Made by a program: the position numbers and the translations under genes. A model generated the notes under the pieces. That model made no database searches. It was not told the DNA's origin and was given only the letters and a program-made list of their open reading frames with translations. This document shows, one piece after another, positions 8,064 through 16,745 of a stretch of 45,039 bases of DNA (the first letter of the stretch is position 1; each line of letters begins with the position of its first letter). Source of the stretch: Clostridiales bacterium (GTDB lineage: Bacteria > Bacillota > Clostridia > Lachnospirales > Lachnospiraceae); the NCBI GenBank assembly GCA_012839295.1, contig DUNO01000062.1, positions 1-45,039 of the forward strand, written 5' to 3'.

Positions 8064-9469
8064 AAAACGCCATGGGATAAGTACAGTATCCTGCCTGTGA
8101 TAGAGCTAAGGTCGGGCCATCCGGAGGTGATGACCAGGACGGAGATCCCGTTTTCCGCAAGCATCAGGATCATTTTTTCCGTCAGTATATTCTGTGCGTC
8201 TGCTACGGAAAAGGGTTTGATACAGACAACCAGCTTAGGATTATATAGCAGAAACTTGCAATAAACAATTTTCTGGAGATCATCCTGCATCAGGGATTTT
8301 AAGGGCTTTTTCAGCATCTCAGGGTTAATGACGGGACGGACCTTGAGTGCGATGCTTTTTCTATAATTCCTTTTTAACCAGTAGCCTTTCACCTTGGTGC
8401 TTAAAGGATAGCTGAGGTTTTCTAGTACGCTGAGGTGCTTAAACAACAGCTTCTCGACGGGATTTTCATCGATGAAGCAGATTTCATTTTTGGTTGCGTA
8501 GTAATTCTGCAGGGGTGCATAGGGAAGGCCGTCCATGTAGATTTCGCCGGAGGTCTTCGTAGCTTCACCCTTTAGCATGGAGATGAACCGGTTGGCACTT
8601 GCCTCATCGGCATAAAGAATACGCAGGATTTCGCCCTTATGGATATGAAAACTGACCTGCCTTAGAACCTGGTCTGAAACCTTGTGGAAGGAAAAAACCG
8701 CCTGACCGGGCACCTGGGGTACCTTACCTGCGGGACTGTGGGAGGAAAGCTCCAGCTTTAAATCAAAAACCCGGTAAAGCTTTTCCTTGTCCATGGCTTT
8801 GGGATCAAAGACCCCAATGGTACGCCCTCCCTTAATGACGGTCAGCCTGTCAATATGCTCATAGTTAATGTTCTCAAAGTTGCGCAGGATAAGAAAGGAC
8901 ATGCCCTTGCCCTTTAATTGGAGAACTAATTGGAAGACGGAATTCATCTCATAGGAATTCAGGATCCCGGCAATGTTGGACAGGATAACCAGCTTACGTT
9001 CCAGGGCAAAGGCCGTGATCAGCTCAATAATGATGCATTCGTATATGGTCAGGTTCTTCACGGCTTTGTTCAGCGGGATGTCTATGTTAAAATGCTGGAA
9101 CAGGTCGCGGGCGATCCTATAATAATGCTTCGGGTTCAAATAGAAAAAATGGAACCTGTGGTAGAGCATATTTTCGTAGATTTTAAAATTGGAGACCAGG
9201 TGGCTGGTATGGTCAATCAGGACCACATCCCTTTTGAGGAATTTAGCAATATCATTCTGCTTCATGGCCTCTTCTTCATAGTAGATCTTTCCGTAGCCCA
9301 GGGAGCCTTCCCCGCAAAGAATCTTAAGCAGGGCATTTTTAACATCCGTATTGTCCAGGGAAATGCCATGCACCTCGGATTTAAAAAGCTGGAGGTTTAG
9401 GTTCTCAATCAGCCTGTGGTTATGGTAGGTTAAGGTTCCATTTGATATTTTTAACAGTTCTTCTTTCAT
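8048..9469 (-). CDS. Degenerate double-NBD ABC protein (pseudo-ATPase), probable regulatory partner of the adjacent two-component system
   Basis: The 473-residue protein lines up along its whole length with RbsA/MglA-type dual ATPases but has lost the nucleotide-binding motifs in both halves. The first Walker A position reads SLDNTDVKNA (residues 37-46) instead of GxNGAGKST. The LSxGQ signature is LTIYECIII and Walker B is LVILSNIAGIL. In the second half Walker A is YADEASANRF, the signature LMQDDLQK and Walker B LVVCIKPF. Lengths, strand order and spacing of the half-domains are kept, so it is an evolved pseudo-enzyme and not a decayed gene. The start is ATG 9469 with TGGAGG upstream. It is the last gene of the operon with the kinase and regulator, which suggests a sensing or tethering role. 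No transport role is likely without ATP hydrolysis. Confidence 0.7.
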   Translation of the reverse strand: MKEELLKISNGTLTYHNHRLIENLNLQLFKSEVHGISLDNTDVKNALLKILCGEGSLGYGKIYYEEEAMKQNDIAKFLKRDVVLIDHTSHLVSNFKIYENMLYHRFHFFYLNPKHYYRIARDLFQHFNIDIPLNKAVKNLTIYECIIIELITAFALERKLVILSNIAGILNSYEMNSVFQLVLQLKGKGMSFLILRNFENINYEHIDRLTVIKGGRTIGVFDPKAMDKEKLYRVFDLKLELSSHSPAGKVPQVPGQAVFSFHKVSDQVLRQVSFHIHKGEILRILYADEASANRFISMLKGEATKTSGEIYMDGLPYAPLQNYYATKNEICFIDENPVEKLLFKHLSVLENLSYPLSTKVKGYWLKRNYRKSIALKVRPVINPEMLKKPLKSLMQDDLQKIVYCKFLLYNPKLVVCIKPFSVADAQNILTEKMILMLAENGISVLVITSGWPDLSSITGRILYLSHGVLKEHI

Positions 9470-9573
9470 ACTGGGCCTCCATTCTGCCAAAGGCTGCAAA
9501 TTGTGGTGCCGGCCTGGCGGGGTATTATAATCATGGCGGGTCTTGTTCTATCTGGCAGCCATCCGTTTCCTGG

Positions 9574-10572
9574 TTAATCCATGATTTTTGGAAGGGTTAT
9601 ATTTACATCAGTTCCATAGCCTTGGATGCTGTAGATATGCAGCCCGTATTCTTCACCAAAGAGCAGCTTAATTCGCTGGGATACATTGCGCAGCGCGATA
9701 CCGCCTTTGGATCTTTTCTCCTCCTGCATGGTAGGGATGGCGGCCTTTTCCAAGGATTTATTTAGCTGTCGGAGCCTCTGTTCCGGGATGCCCAGACCGT
9801 TATCCGATATGCATATCATGAGGTTTTTATTGGTAGTCTCAAGCTGGATGGTGATACAGCCCCCATTTGTCTTTCCCTCTAAGCCATGGAATACCGCATT
9901 TTCTATAATCGGCTGGAGGGTCAGCTTGGGAAGCTTTAGCAGCCTGACGCTTTCCTCGTTCTCATTTTCGGGGAAATTAATCACCATTTTTATCTTATCA
10001 TCAAAGCGGTATTGTTGGATTTTAAAATAGTTGCCTGCATTCTCAAGCTCATCTGCAAGGGTAACAAGGGTTTTAACCTCGGTAATCGTGTAGCGGAAGA
10101 AAGAAGAAAGAGCTTCCGTGGTCTCCGCAATGCTCATGACACCCGCATATAGGGCATCTCCCCGGATTGCTTCCAGTGTATTGTAGAGAAAATGTGGGTT
10201 GATCTGGTTCTGTAAGGCAAGGTATTCCGCCTGCTTCTTTGAGAGATTGATGGCGTCCTGCTTGTTAAGCAGCTGGTGGAATTTCTTTGTAACGAGGGCG
10301 GACTGCTTCGTGTATGGGAGGCTGCTTTCAAAGAGCTCCTCATAGATTTTCCCCTCTAAAAATAAAGCATTGAGCTTTTTATTATGCTGGTAAGGCAGGA
10401 AAACCAGAAAATAGTACAATATAGCAATGGCCAGGTGGAGTAATAATCCCGCCAGGAGATAGGGGTAATGGCGGTTTAAGAGGCCATAAAACAAGAATAA
10501 ACAAAAAATATGATATAAAAAAAGCAGGGCTGTTATTAAGAAGGCCCTTTGGAAAAGGGATATTTTTCTCAT
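9574..10572 (-). CDS. Sensor histidine kinase, YesM/LytS type, lacking an extracytoplasmic sensor domain
   Basis: The 332-residue protein has two membrane helices (about residues 9-30 and 38-60) joined by only about seven residues. A short linker follows, then the His_kinase domain with QINPHFLYNTLE (His127 as phospho-acceptor) and a HATPase domain with IIENAVFHG, SDNGLGIP and GGIALRNV. Classical YesM kinases are near 580 residues and carry a large Cache-type sensor between the helices; that domain is absent here. Input must therefore come from the membrane, the cytoplasm or a partner protein. The gene lies between its response regulator and the pseudo-ABC protein on the same strand. GGAGA precedes ATG 10572. 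Confidence 0.88.
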   Translation of the reverse strand: MRKISLFQRAFLITALLFLYHIFCLFLFYGLLNRHYPYLLAGLLLHLAIAILYYFLVFLPYQHNKKLNALFLEGKIYEELFESSLPYTKQSALVTKKFHQLLNKQDAINLSKKQAEYLALQNQINPHFLYNTLEAIRGDALYAGVMSIAETTEALSSFFRYTITEVKTLVTLADELENAGNYFKIQQYRFDDKIKMVINFPENENEESVRLLKLPKLTLQPIIENAVFHGLEGKTNGGCITIQLETTNKNLMICISDNGLGIPEQRLRQLNKSLEKAAIPTMQEEKRSKGGIALRNVSQRIKLLFGEEYGLHIYSIQGYGTDVNITLPKIMD

Positions 10573-10591
10573 AATAATATTCTCCGTATGC

Positions 10592-10650
10592 TATCCCCGT
10601 ATGCTGTTATGCTGTTTTATAAGGCGGCAACATAACGGCATACGGGGATA
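10592..10650. repeat. 20-bp-stem hairpin between regulator and kinase genes
   Basis: The arms 10592-10611 and 10631-10650 match over 20 bp with one mismatch (TATCCCCGTATG.TGTTATG type) around a 19-base loop. There is no T-run on either strand, so it is probably an mRNA processing or stability element or a local attenuator inside the leftward operon, just upstream of the kinase start. Confidence 0.75.
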
Positions 10651-10718
10651 TATTTTAAAATGGTATTCCTGCATTGCTTCCGGTCATATCAGCTCCGGCC
10701 ATACGGCCTGACCAGGCA

Positions 10719-12320
10719 TCAGGAATAAAGCTTACGGTATTCCGAAGGACTTAAACCCGTATATTTCCTGAATTTCTTATTAAAATATTTCAAATCGTTA
10801 AAGCCGGAGATCCCGGCAATGTCGTTGACGCTTCTGCCGGTGCTTACCAAAAGCTCCTTTACGTTCTGGATGCGGACTTCCGTGAGGTAATCGACAAAGC
10901 TGACGCCTGTCTCCTTCTTAAACACGCTGGAAAAGTAGGCAGGGTTTAGGCCTACCTGCTCCCCGATGACTTCCAGGGACAGGGGCTCTGAAAAATTTGC
11001 CTTGATGTACTGCTTTGCCAGCCGGATCGGCTTGGAGTGCTCCAGGGCTTTTTCCGTCTGCCATTCGCTGATGGTGTCCGTAATTCTGTTTAATAGGTTG
11101 CGGAAGATTTTATCGATGCTGTTATAGATATGGAAATCCTCCTCCAGGTTTTCCGCAAATTTATCAGAGTCAAAGCTTATGCCATAGTTCTTTGCCCCGT
11201 AGAGGAAGGTGGAGATAACCTCATGGTAGATATCAAGGACATAGCGCCCGTCAATGGGCTGGGTGTTTTTCAGGGTTTCTGCAAGACCCTTAAGGATGGT
11301 GGATAATTTATCATAATTGACAGTTTCAATTGCAAGGAGAAACTCTTTACGGAAGCCGCTGCTGATGATATTGTCAATAGGGTTTAGTACGGGCCGTCCG
11401 GTAAAGTCAAGGATGCTTTCATGGCTGCGGAACAGCTTATTTAAAAGAGTGTCCTGCACCTGCCTCATCATATCGTCCGAAGCGGTGAGGCTGCTTTTGA
11501 TTTCGCTTAATGCAATGACCGGAGTGATGTCTTCGAACATGTCCTTAAAGTTCAGGAAAGTGGTACGCAGCCGCTGCAGATCCTTCTTTAGTGTAAGAAA
11601 GGCGGTGTCTTTACCGTTTATCAGGCAATACAGGATACCGTTTCGGTTGGCAAAGACAATCTCGTCAAAGGAAGAGAGGCCTTCGAGAATAGTATCTTGA
11701 AGCTTTGTATTAAGAAAGCCGATGGCTTTTTCGTTAATATTATTATAAAGCATAATCTGGATGCCTATCATCTGGAAGGGGTTTTCGGTAAATTTGCAGT
11801 AATAGGTCTGGTTAATCTGCCTAAGCTCATAATCACAGGTAAGGCTATGGTCTAATAAATCATTGAGAAGCTTGCCTTTCACCCTGCGGCCGCTTTGGCT
11901 CAGCTGTTCACGCATATATTCTTCTTTATCGATGTTCTTCTGGTTTTCCCTAAATTCCTCAATAATTTTTTCTAATGTCCCGACAAGCTCCTTTTTTTTG
12001 ATTGGCTTGAGCAGATAATCATCCACACCATATTTGATTGCGGTCTGGGCATAGGAAAAATCACTATAGCCGCTGATAATAATAAAGCGGGCATTGCTGC
12101 CGATGCTTCTGGCGTTCTTAATTAATTCCAGGCCGCCCAGCTCGGGCATCCGTATGTCTGTTATTACAATATCCGGATTTTTTTCTTTAATCATATGTAA
12201 TGCTGATAAACCGTCGTTTACATAACCTAATACATCCAGGCCAAGTGAACTCCAGTCAAATAAATATTGGATTAATCTGCATACACGTATTTCATCATCT
12301 ACTATTAAAACCTTCAACAT
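10719..12320 (-). CDS. Response regulator with AraC-type DNA-binding domain (YesN-like)
   Basis: The 533-residue protein has a receiver domain at residues 1-120 (acidic DD at 8-9, phospho-acceptor Asp55 in ITDIRMP, Lys in LLKPIKKKEL). A long central region of about 300 residues follows, and the C-terminal AraC helix-turn-helix pair covers about 430-533, with the signature around SGFNDLKYFNKKFRKYTGLSPSEYRKL. It starts at ATG 12320 behind GGGAGATAAACT. It is divergent from the glycyl radical enzyme operon across a 449-base region, and paired with the kinase downstream. The simplest reading is that it activates the divergent enzyme/importer operon in response to the imported compound. YesN-like regulators typically control carbohydrate uptake genes. 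Confidence 0.9.
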   Translation of the reverse strand: MLKVLIVDDEIRVCRLIQYLFDWSSLGLDVLGYVNDGLSALHMIKEKNPDIVITDIRMPELGGLELIKNARSIGSNARFIIISGYSDFSYAQTAIKYGVDDYLLKPIKKKELVGTLEKIIEEFRENQKNIDKEEYMREQLSQSGRRVKGKLLNDLLDHSLTCDYELRQINQTYYCKFTENPFQMIGIQIMLYNNINEKAIGFLNTKLQDTILEGLSSFDEIVFANRNGILYCLINGKDTAFLTLKKDLQRLRTTFLNFKDMFEDITPVIALSEIKSSLTASDDMMRQVQDTLLNKLFRSHESILDFTGRPVLNPIDNIISSGFRKEFLLAIETVNYDKLSTILKGLAETLKNTQPIDGRYVLDIYHEVISTFLYGAKNYGISFDSDKFAENLEEDFHIYNSIDKIFRNLLNRITDTISEWQTEKALEHSKPIRLAKQYIKANFSEPLSLEVIGEQVGLNPAYFSSVFKKETGVSFVDYLTEVRIQNVKELLVSTGRSVNDIAGISGFNDLKYFNKKFRKYTGLSPSEYRKLYS

Positions 12321-12769
12321 AGTTTATCTCCCTTACCTCTTAACTGGAAAAACAGGCTACATTTACCCACAAAAAACCAAGACATCTACAATACAGATAT
12401 CAAGGAAGTCTTTTGTGCCTAGGATTGAATTATAAAATTAAGATATGGATTAGACTTACTATGGATTTGGAGGGTAAAAAGCATTAAGCTAATCTGTATA
12501 AGAATTATATTCGTATCTTGGGATTAAATCAATAGCAGATTATAACATTTGTATAGGGAAGGGTGAAATTATTTTTCCTGTTTGATGGTTTTATCTAAGT
12601 TCTAAAGATTATACCCCTGTGTGTAAAGATAATGAGTTCTAATAATCAGAGGATGATGCTAGAATAGGTGTACAAATTAACCAATACAGTAAGAGGAAAA
12701 TGGATTTGGAGAGGACTTATGGCATTGGTTAATGGTATTGATGTATTGATTATTGTAGGAGGATTTAGC
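12321..12769. promoter_or_regulatory. Divergent control region between regulator and glycyl radical enzyme
   Basis: This 449-base AT-rich gap must hold the promoters of both the leftward regulator operon and the rightward enzyme/importer operon. No clear consensus -35/-10 pair or perfect operator palindrome was seen, which would fit an activator-dependent promoter. A reading frame opens at 12668 in phase with the enzyme but has no ribosome binding site, so it is treated as non-coding. Confidence 0.5.
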
Positions 12770-15007
12770 ATGAGAGAAATGGATTCTTTTCAAATTGGCA
12801 CACAACCGGTTCGAAGTGAACGTATTGACCAGCTTTATAAATACGTAACATCCTTTGAGTATGGGATCTGTGCCGAAAGAGGTCACTACCTGACTGAATT
12901 TTACAAAGATAATATGAATCTGCCCGCCATTGTACGCAGGGCGAAGGCCATCGATTATGTATTGGAAAACATGAGTATTTATATCATGCCGGGAAGCTTG
13001 TTTGCAGGCAACCAGACCTCAAATCCGAGATGGGCACCACTCTTTCCTGAATTTGAGGTAGAGTGGGTTGAGGAGGAGCTTTTGAAGGGAAATCCCTATT
13101 ATCCCTGGGAAAGGCCTGCTGACCGGTATACCCTCCGTGACGAGGATAAACCCCTGATCAAGGATATGTGTGACTGGTGGAAGGGGAAGACGCACACGGA
13201 TACCCTGCGTGTCAGACTGCCAAAGGAAGCGCTTGCAACACATTATGATTTAAAGGCTGCCGATATCGGCACTTATTTCCAGGGCGGTGACGGGCATTTT
13301 GCGCCGGATCATGAGTATTTGATTAATAACGGTGTCCAAAAGCTGATTGATGACTGTACAAAGTACAGGGACGCGCTGGATTGGAGCGAGCCGGATACGA
13401 TTAAGAAAAAGGATTTTTACGATGCGGCAATTATTAGTGCCAATGCGATTATAAAGTTTGCCGAAAGGTATGTAGATCTTGCGGAGAAGCTGGCAGCAGA
13501 GGAAAAGGACGAGACCAGGAGAAAGGAGCTGCTTACCATTGCGGAGACCTGCAGGTGGGTACCAAAGAATCCGGCAAGAAACTTTTATGAAGCCCTGCAG
13601 TGCATCATTCTGGTACATATCTGTATCCAGATTGAAGACAGCGGAGCCGGTGTATCCTTTGGCAGGTATGACCAGTTCATGTACCCGTTTTATACACAGG
13701 GAAAGAAGGAAGGTACCTTAACGGACGAGCTGGCACTGGAGCTGACCGAGAACTTCTTCCTCCAGATCTATGCCTGCAATAAGGTAAGAAGCTGGGTTGA
13801 TACGGATTTTTACAGGGGCGTGCCAATGTTCCAGAACCTTACGATTGGCGGACAGGATCCGGTCAGGAAATGCGATGCCACCAATGAGCTGAGCTACATA
13901 GCGCTGGATGCAACCTACCATACAAGAATACCGCAGCCATCTTTAACGGTCCGTTTCCATAAAAACACACCCTATGAGTTTAAGATTAAGGTGGCTGAGG
14001 TTATCAGGCTGGGAACCGGATTACCCTCCATCTTTAATGATGAAACCTATATTCCGGCTCTGATGAACCGCGGTTATGAGTTAAATGATGCTTACAACTA
14101 TTGTATTATCGGATGTGTGGAGCCTGGAGCCGCAGGCCTCTTGGGAGGCAGGACCGGCGGTGCATGGCTGAACTGTACCAAGGCGCTTGAGATGTCCTTG
14201 TATAACGGAAGGGATCCAAGAACTGGTATTTGCCTGCATAAGAATCCCCGCGATAAGGATCTTTCTACCTTTGAGAGCTTTGAAGAAGCGAAGGAGGCTT
14301 ATTTAAGCCAGATCGCTTACTATATCAAGATGGAGGCCATCCTTGAAAATACCATCGACCAGGTATGGGAAGAAACACTGGAGGAGCCGATGGCTGCAAT
14401 ATTTGCCTGCCCGACGACTACAATTCCAAGAGGAAAGCCGATTAAGCAGGGCGGTGCGAAATATGATCTGACAGGACAGCAGACCATTGGTACCGCAAAT
14501 GTAGCCAATAGCTTGTATTCCATCAAGAAGCTGGTATTTGACGATAAAGTCATTACCGGTGCCCAGTTAAAGCATGCCCTGGAAACGAATTTCCAGGATA
14601 TGAGCACCAATCCTACCGGGGCACAGATCAAAGCCCTCTGCCTGAATGTACCGAAATACGGCAATGACGTCGATGAGGTGGATGAACTGGCAAGGGAAAT
14701 GCTGGCCTTTGTTGCAAATGAGCTGGTAAGCTACAAGAATACACGTTATGGAAGGGGGCCCATTGGGGGCACGCTGCATTGCTCGACCAGTACGGTATCC
14801 AGCAATACTCCATTTGGTAAGGTATGCGGTGCGACGCCGGACGGAAGGGAAGCCTACACGGCGGTGGCAGACGGACAGTCTCCTATGAGGGGAACGGATG
14901 TAAACGGCCCTACGGCGGCAATCGCTTCCGTTGCAAAGCTAAATAATATTTTATTATCCTGTGGTTCTTTATATAATATGAAGTTCAGTCCGGCAGATTT
15001 AAGCTAG
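12770..15007 (+). CDS. Glycyl radical enzyme, catalytic chain lacking the glycyl radical domain (split GRE)
   Basis: The 745-residue chain is a PFL/glycerol-dehydratase family barrel. It carries GCVEPG with the thiyl Cys449 and Glu451; the C-x-E pattern is the one used by dehydratase and C-X lyase members (glycerol and propanediol dehydratases, CutC, HypD, isethionate lyase), not by pyruvate formate-lyase, which has two adjacent cysteines. The chain stops after NMKFSPADLS, exactly at the hinge where normal family members continue into the glycyl radical domain. That domain follows as a separate gene 71 bases downstream. AGGAGG (12757-12762) sets the start at ATG 12770. It heads an operon with an importer and an activase. 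The substrate cannot be read from sequence; the ribose-type importer hints at a small polar compound. Confidence 0.88.
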   Translation: MREMDSFQIGTQPVRSERIDQLYKYVTSFEYGICAERGHYLTEFYKDNMNLPAIVRRAKAIDYVLENMSIYIMPGSLFAGNQTSNPRWAPLFPEFEVEWVEEELLKGNPYYPWERPADRYTLRDEDKPLIKDMCDWWKGKTHTDTLRVRLPKEALATHYDLKAADIGTYFQGGDGHFAPDHEYLINNGVQKLIDDCTKYRDALDWSEPDTIKKKDFYDAAIISANAIIKFAERYVDLAEKLAAEEKDETRRKELLTIAETCRWVPKNPARNFYEALQCIILVHICIQIEDSGAGVSFGRYDQFMYPFYTQGKKEGTLTDELALELTENFFLQIYACNKVRSWVDTDFYRGVPMFQNLTIGGQDPVRKCDATNELSYIALDATYHTRIPQPSLTVRFHKNTPYEFKIKVAEVIRLGTGLPSIFNDETYIPALMNRGYELNDAYNYCIIGCVEPGAAGLLGGRTGGAWLNCTKALEMSLYNGRDPRTGICLHKNPRDKDLSTFESFEEAKEAYLSQIAYYIKMEAILENTIDQVWEETLEEPMAAIFACPTTTIPRGKPIKQGGAKYDLTGQQTIGTANVANSLYSIKKLVFDDKVITGAQLKHALETNFQDMSTNPTGAQIKALCLNVPKYGNDVDEVDELAREMLAFVANELVSYKNTRYGRGPIGGTLHCSTSTVSSNTPFGKVCGATPDGREAYTAVADGQSPMRGTDVNGPTAAIASVAKLNNILLSCGSLYNMKFSPADLS

Positions 15008-15078
15008 ATTGCAATGGATGGCCGGCCATCCCATGGGATTAACGGAAAATAAGGAAGTAATGGAAAGGAGAATGAATT

Positions 15079-15330
15079 ATGTCAGAGGTATTAATTAATA
15101 AAACGGACGGATTACAGAGGTTTGTCAGCCTGATTGACCGGTATTTTGCGGCGGGCGGTTCCCAGCTCCAGTTTAATGTGGTCAGCAGGAAAACCTTAAT
15201 TGACGCCCAGAACAATCCGGAGAAGTATGCCAACCTGCTTGTCAGGGTTGCCGGGTACAGCGCTTATTTTACGCAGCTGTCCAAGGATGTGCAAAAGGAT
15301 ATTATTGAACGTACGGAAGAGAAATTATAA
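15079..15330 (+). CDS. Autonomous glycyl radical domain subunit (partner of split GRE)
   Basis: This 83-residue protein is nothing but the C-terminal radical domain of a glycyl radical enzyme. It begins GLQRFVSLIDRYFAAGG, runs through QLQFNVVSRKTLIDAQNNPE and ends with the signature LLVRVAGYSAYF, with Gly59 as the radical site. It has its own ribosome binding site (AAAGGAG, 15064-15070) and lies in a different frame from the catalytic chain. Complete domain boundaries argue for a true two-chain enzyme, not a broken gene. The nearest known precedent is YfiD/GrcA, a spare radical domain that repairs pyruvate formate-lyase; here the partner chain has no such domain at all, so this subunit should be essential. 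It would be activated by the radical-SAM protein at 19325. Confidence 0.9.
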   Translation: MSEVLINKTDGLQRFVSLIDRYFAAGGSQLQFNVVSRKTLIDAQNNPEKYANLLVRVAGYSAYFTQLSKDVQKDIIERTEEKL

Positions 15331-15490
15331 TAGCGGGCAAAAGCAAAATAAACTACGGGTCAATCCTTGTATGCGGGTTAAGATGGCTTAGGGCATACCG
15401 GAAATACAGCTTTGGGGCAGGTATTTGAAGGCTGCATACAAGGATACCTGGGGAACAATATTACCGGAACAAAATTATGGAGGGTTAGTT

Positions 15491-16627
15491 ATGAGAAAAA
15501 GAATGATAAGTATATTAATGTGCATCACATTAGCTGGAGCCTTGATGACGGGCTGCCAGATGGGAGACAGTAACACCGCCGGGAAAGGTTCTTCCACCAC
15601 AGAGCAGGCCAGTTCAGGCACAGCCCAGACTGTTGCACAGGGAGAAGTATTTTCAGCAACACCGGAACAGTTGGCATTATTACCGGAAGATATGATCGGG
15701 ACCAAGGATCAGTTTAAGGGTATGAAAATAGGTTTCTCACAGAGAAATATTGCCGGCTCCGAGTGGTGGGAGCAGCTTGTAAGGCTTGCCAAGGAAGAAG
15801 CAGAATACTTAGGGATAGAGCTTACCGTATATGACGGCGGAAATGATTTGACAAAACAGATGGCTGATATTGAAACCCTGGTAAACCTAAAGCCGGATGC
15901 CATTATCGTCAACCCCTTCCATTCCACGGGAGTGCTGCCTTCCATTGAAAAGGTGCACGAAGCAGGGATTCCGTTAACAGTTGTAAATTGTGCATTGGAT
16001 GCAGAGGGCTCACCCTTTACCTTCGTATCCTGTGATGTGGAAAACAGCGGTTTCCAATCAGGATACCAATTAGCAAAGGCATATGACGAGAAATACGGCT
16101 GGAAGGACCAGGTAAAGGCATTGGTGCTGTCTGCAGCGGCACAGGAAGAGGAGTCTGACTTAAGAAGATGGGGACAGATTGCAGGCTATAATGATTATAT
16201 GCTTGAAAAATACGGCAAATCCAATCTGGACATTGTTGCCTACCGGTATTATAATTGGCAGCCTGAACCTGCTATGAATGAAACTCTGGATGCTTTGCAG
16301 GCAAATGCTGACCTGGATATCATTTTCGCCGCTTGTGACGGAGGAGCACAGGGTGTAGTTGCAGCCCTTGATTCCGTCGGGAAATCCGGTGACATTATGA
16401 TTACCTCCATTGATGCCAGAAAAACCGTATTGGAATGGATTGATTCCGGGGATAAGGGCGTAGTGGCTACAGTGGCAAATGATCCCAGGATGATGGGCAA
16501 ATGGGCAGTATATCTGGCGGCACTCCAGGCTAACGGCATTACTACCCCGTCCACCTTCTATGTACCGAATACCTGCTATACGAAGGCTAACGTAGCTTCC
16601 GTCTATGACCCGAACTCAACCTATTAA
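15491..16627 (+). CDS. Ribose-type ABC transporter substrate-binding lipoprotein
   Basis: The 378-residue product has a lipoprotein signal (MRKRMISILMCITLAGALMTGC, lipobox Cys22) and a low-complexity Ser/Thr linker. A periplasmic-binding-protein type I domain (PF13407-like) follows, with KGMKIGFSQRNIAGSEWWEQL, LVNLKPDAIIVNPF and a cluster-B arrangement as in RbsB. It captures the substrate outside the membrane and passes it to the permease. ATG 15491 follows GGAGGG by six bases; a longer reading from 15425 would bury the signal peptide. Its position directly after the glycyl radical genes suggests that it binds the enzyme's substrate. An intercistronic hairpin at 16660-16701 may raise its expression over the membrane parts. 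Confidence 0.9.
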   Translation: MRKRMISILMCITLAGALMTGCQMGDSNTAGKGSSTTEQASSGTAQTVAQGEVFSATPEQLALLPEDMIGTKDQFKGMKIGFSQRNIAGSEWWEQLVRLAKEEAEYLGIELTVYDGGNDLTKQMADIETLVNLKPDAIIVNPFHSTGVLPSIEKVHEAGIPLTVVNCALDAEGSPFTFVSCDVENSGFQSGYQLAKAYDEKYGWKDQVKALVLSAAAQEEESDLRRWGQIAGYNDYMLEKYGKSNLDIVAYRYYNWQPEPAMNETLDALQANADLDIIFAACDGGAQGVVAALDSVGKSGDIMITSIDARKTVLEWIDSGDKGVVATVANDPRMMGKWAVYLAALQANGITTPSTFYVPNTCYTKANVASVYDPNSTY

Positions 16628-16659
16628 TAGCTTGCTTTCATTCATATGGCATTGACCTT

Positions 16660-16701
16660 CGTCCTGGCAGCCTATTCCTGACGGTACAGCCTGTCAGGAC
16701 G
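16660..16701 (+). repeat. Intercistronic hairpin between binding protein and ATPase
   Basis: CGTCCTGGCAG (16660-16670) and CTGTCAGGACG (16691-16701) form an 11-bp stem with one mismatch and no T-run. Such hairpins after binding-protein genes often protect the upstream mRNA. Confidence 0.55.
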
Positions 16702-16745
16702 ATAAATTTAAATTGACCTATTTGGAACTATGAGGAGTTGGAACT

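Noticed and set aside
12668-12769. N-terminal extension of the glycyl radical enzyme
   Set aside because: No ribosome binding site at 12668; AGGAGG before ATG 12770 and the family's usual N-terminus support the shorter form.
15005-15081. Split of the glycyl radical enzyme as simple frameshift or nonsense decay
   Set aside because: The break is at the domain hinge, the downstream part has its own AAAGGAG and ATG, both parts keep all key residues, and the spacer does not encode linker-like residues in phase.
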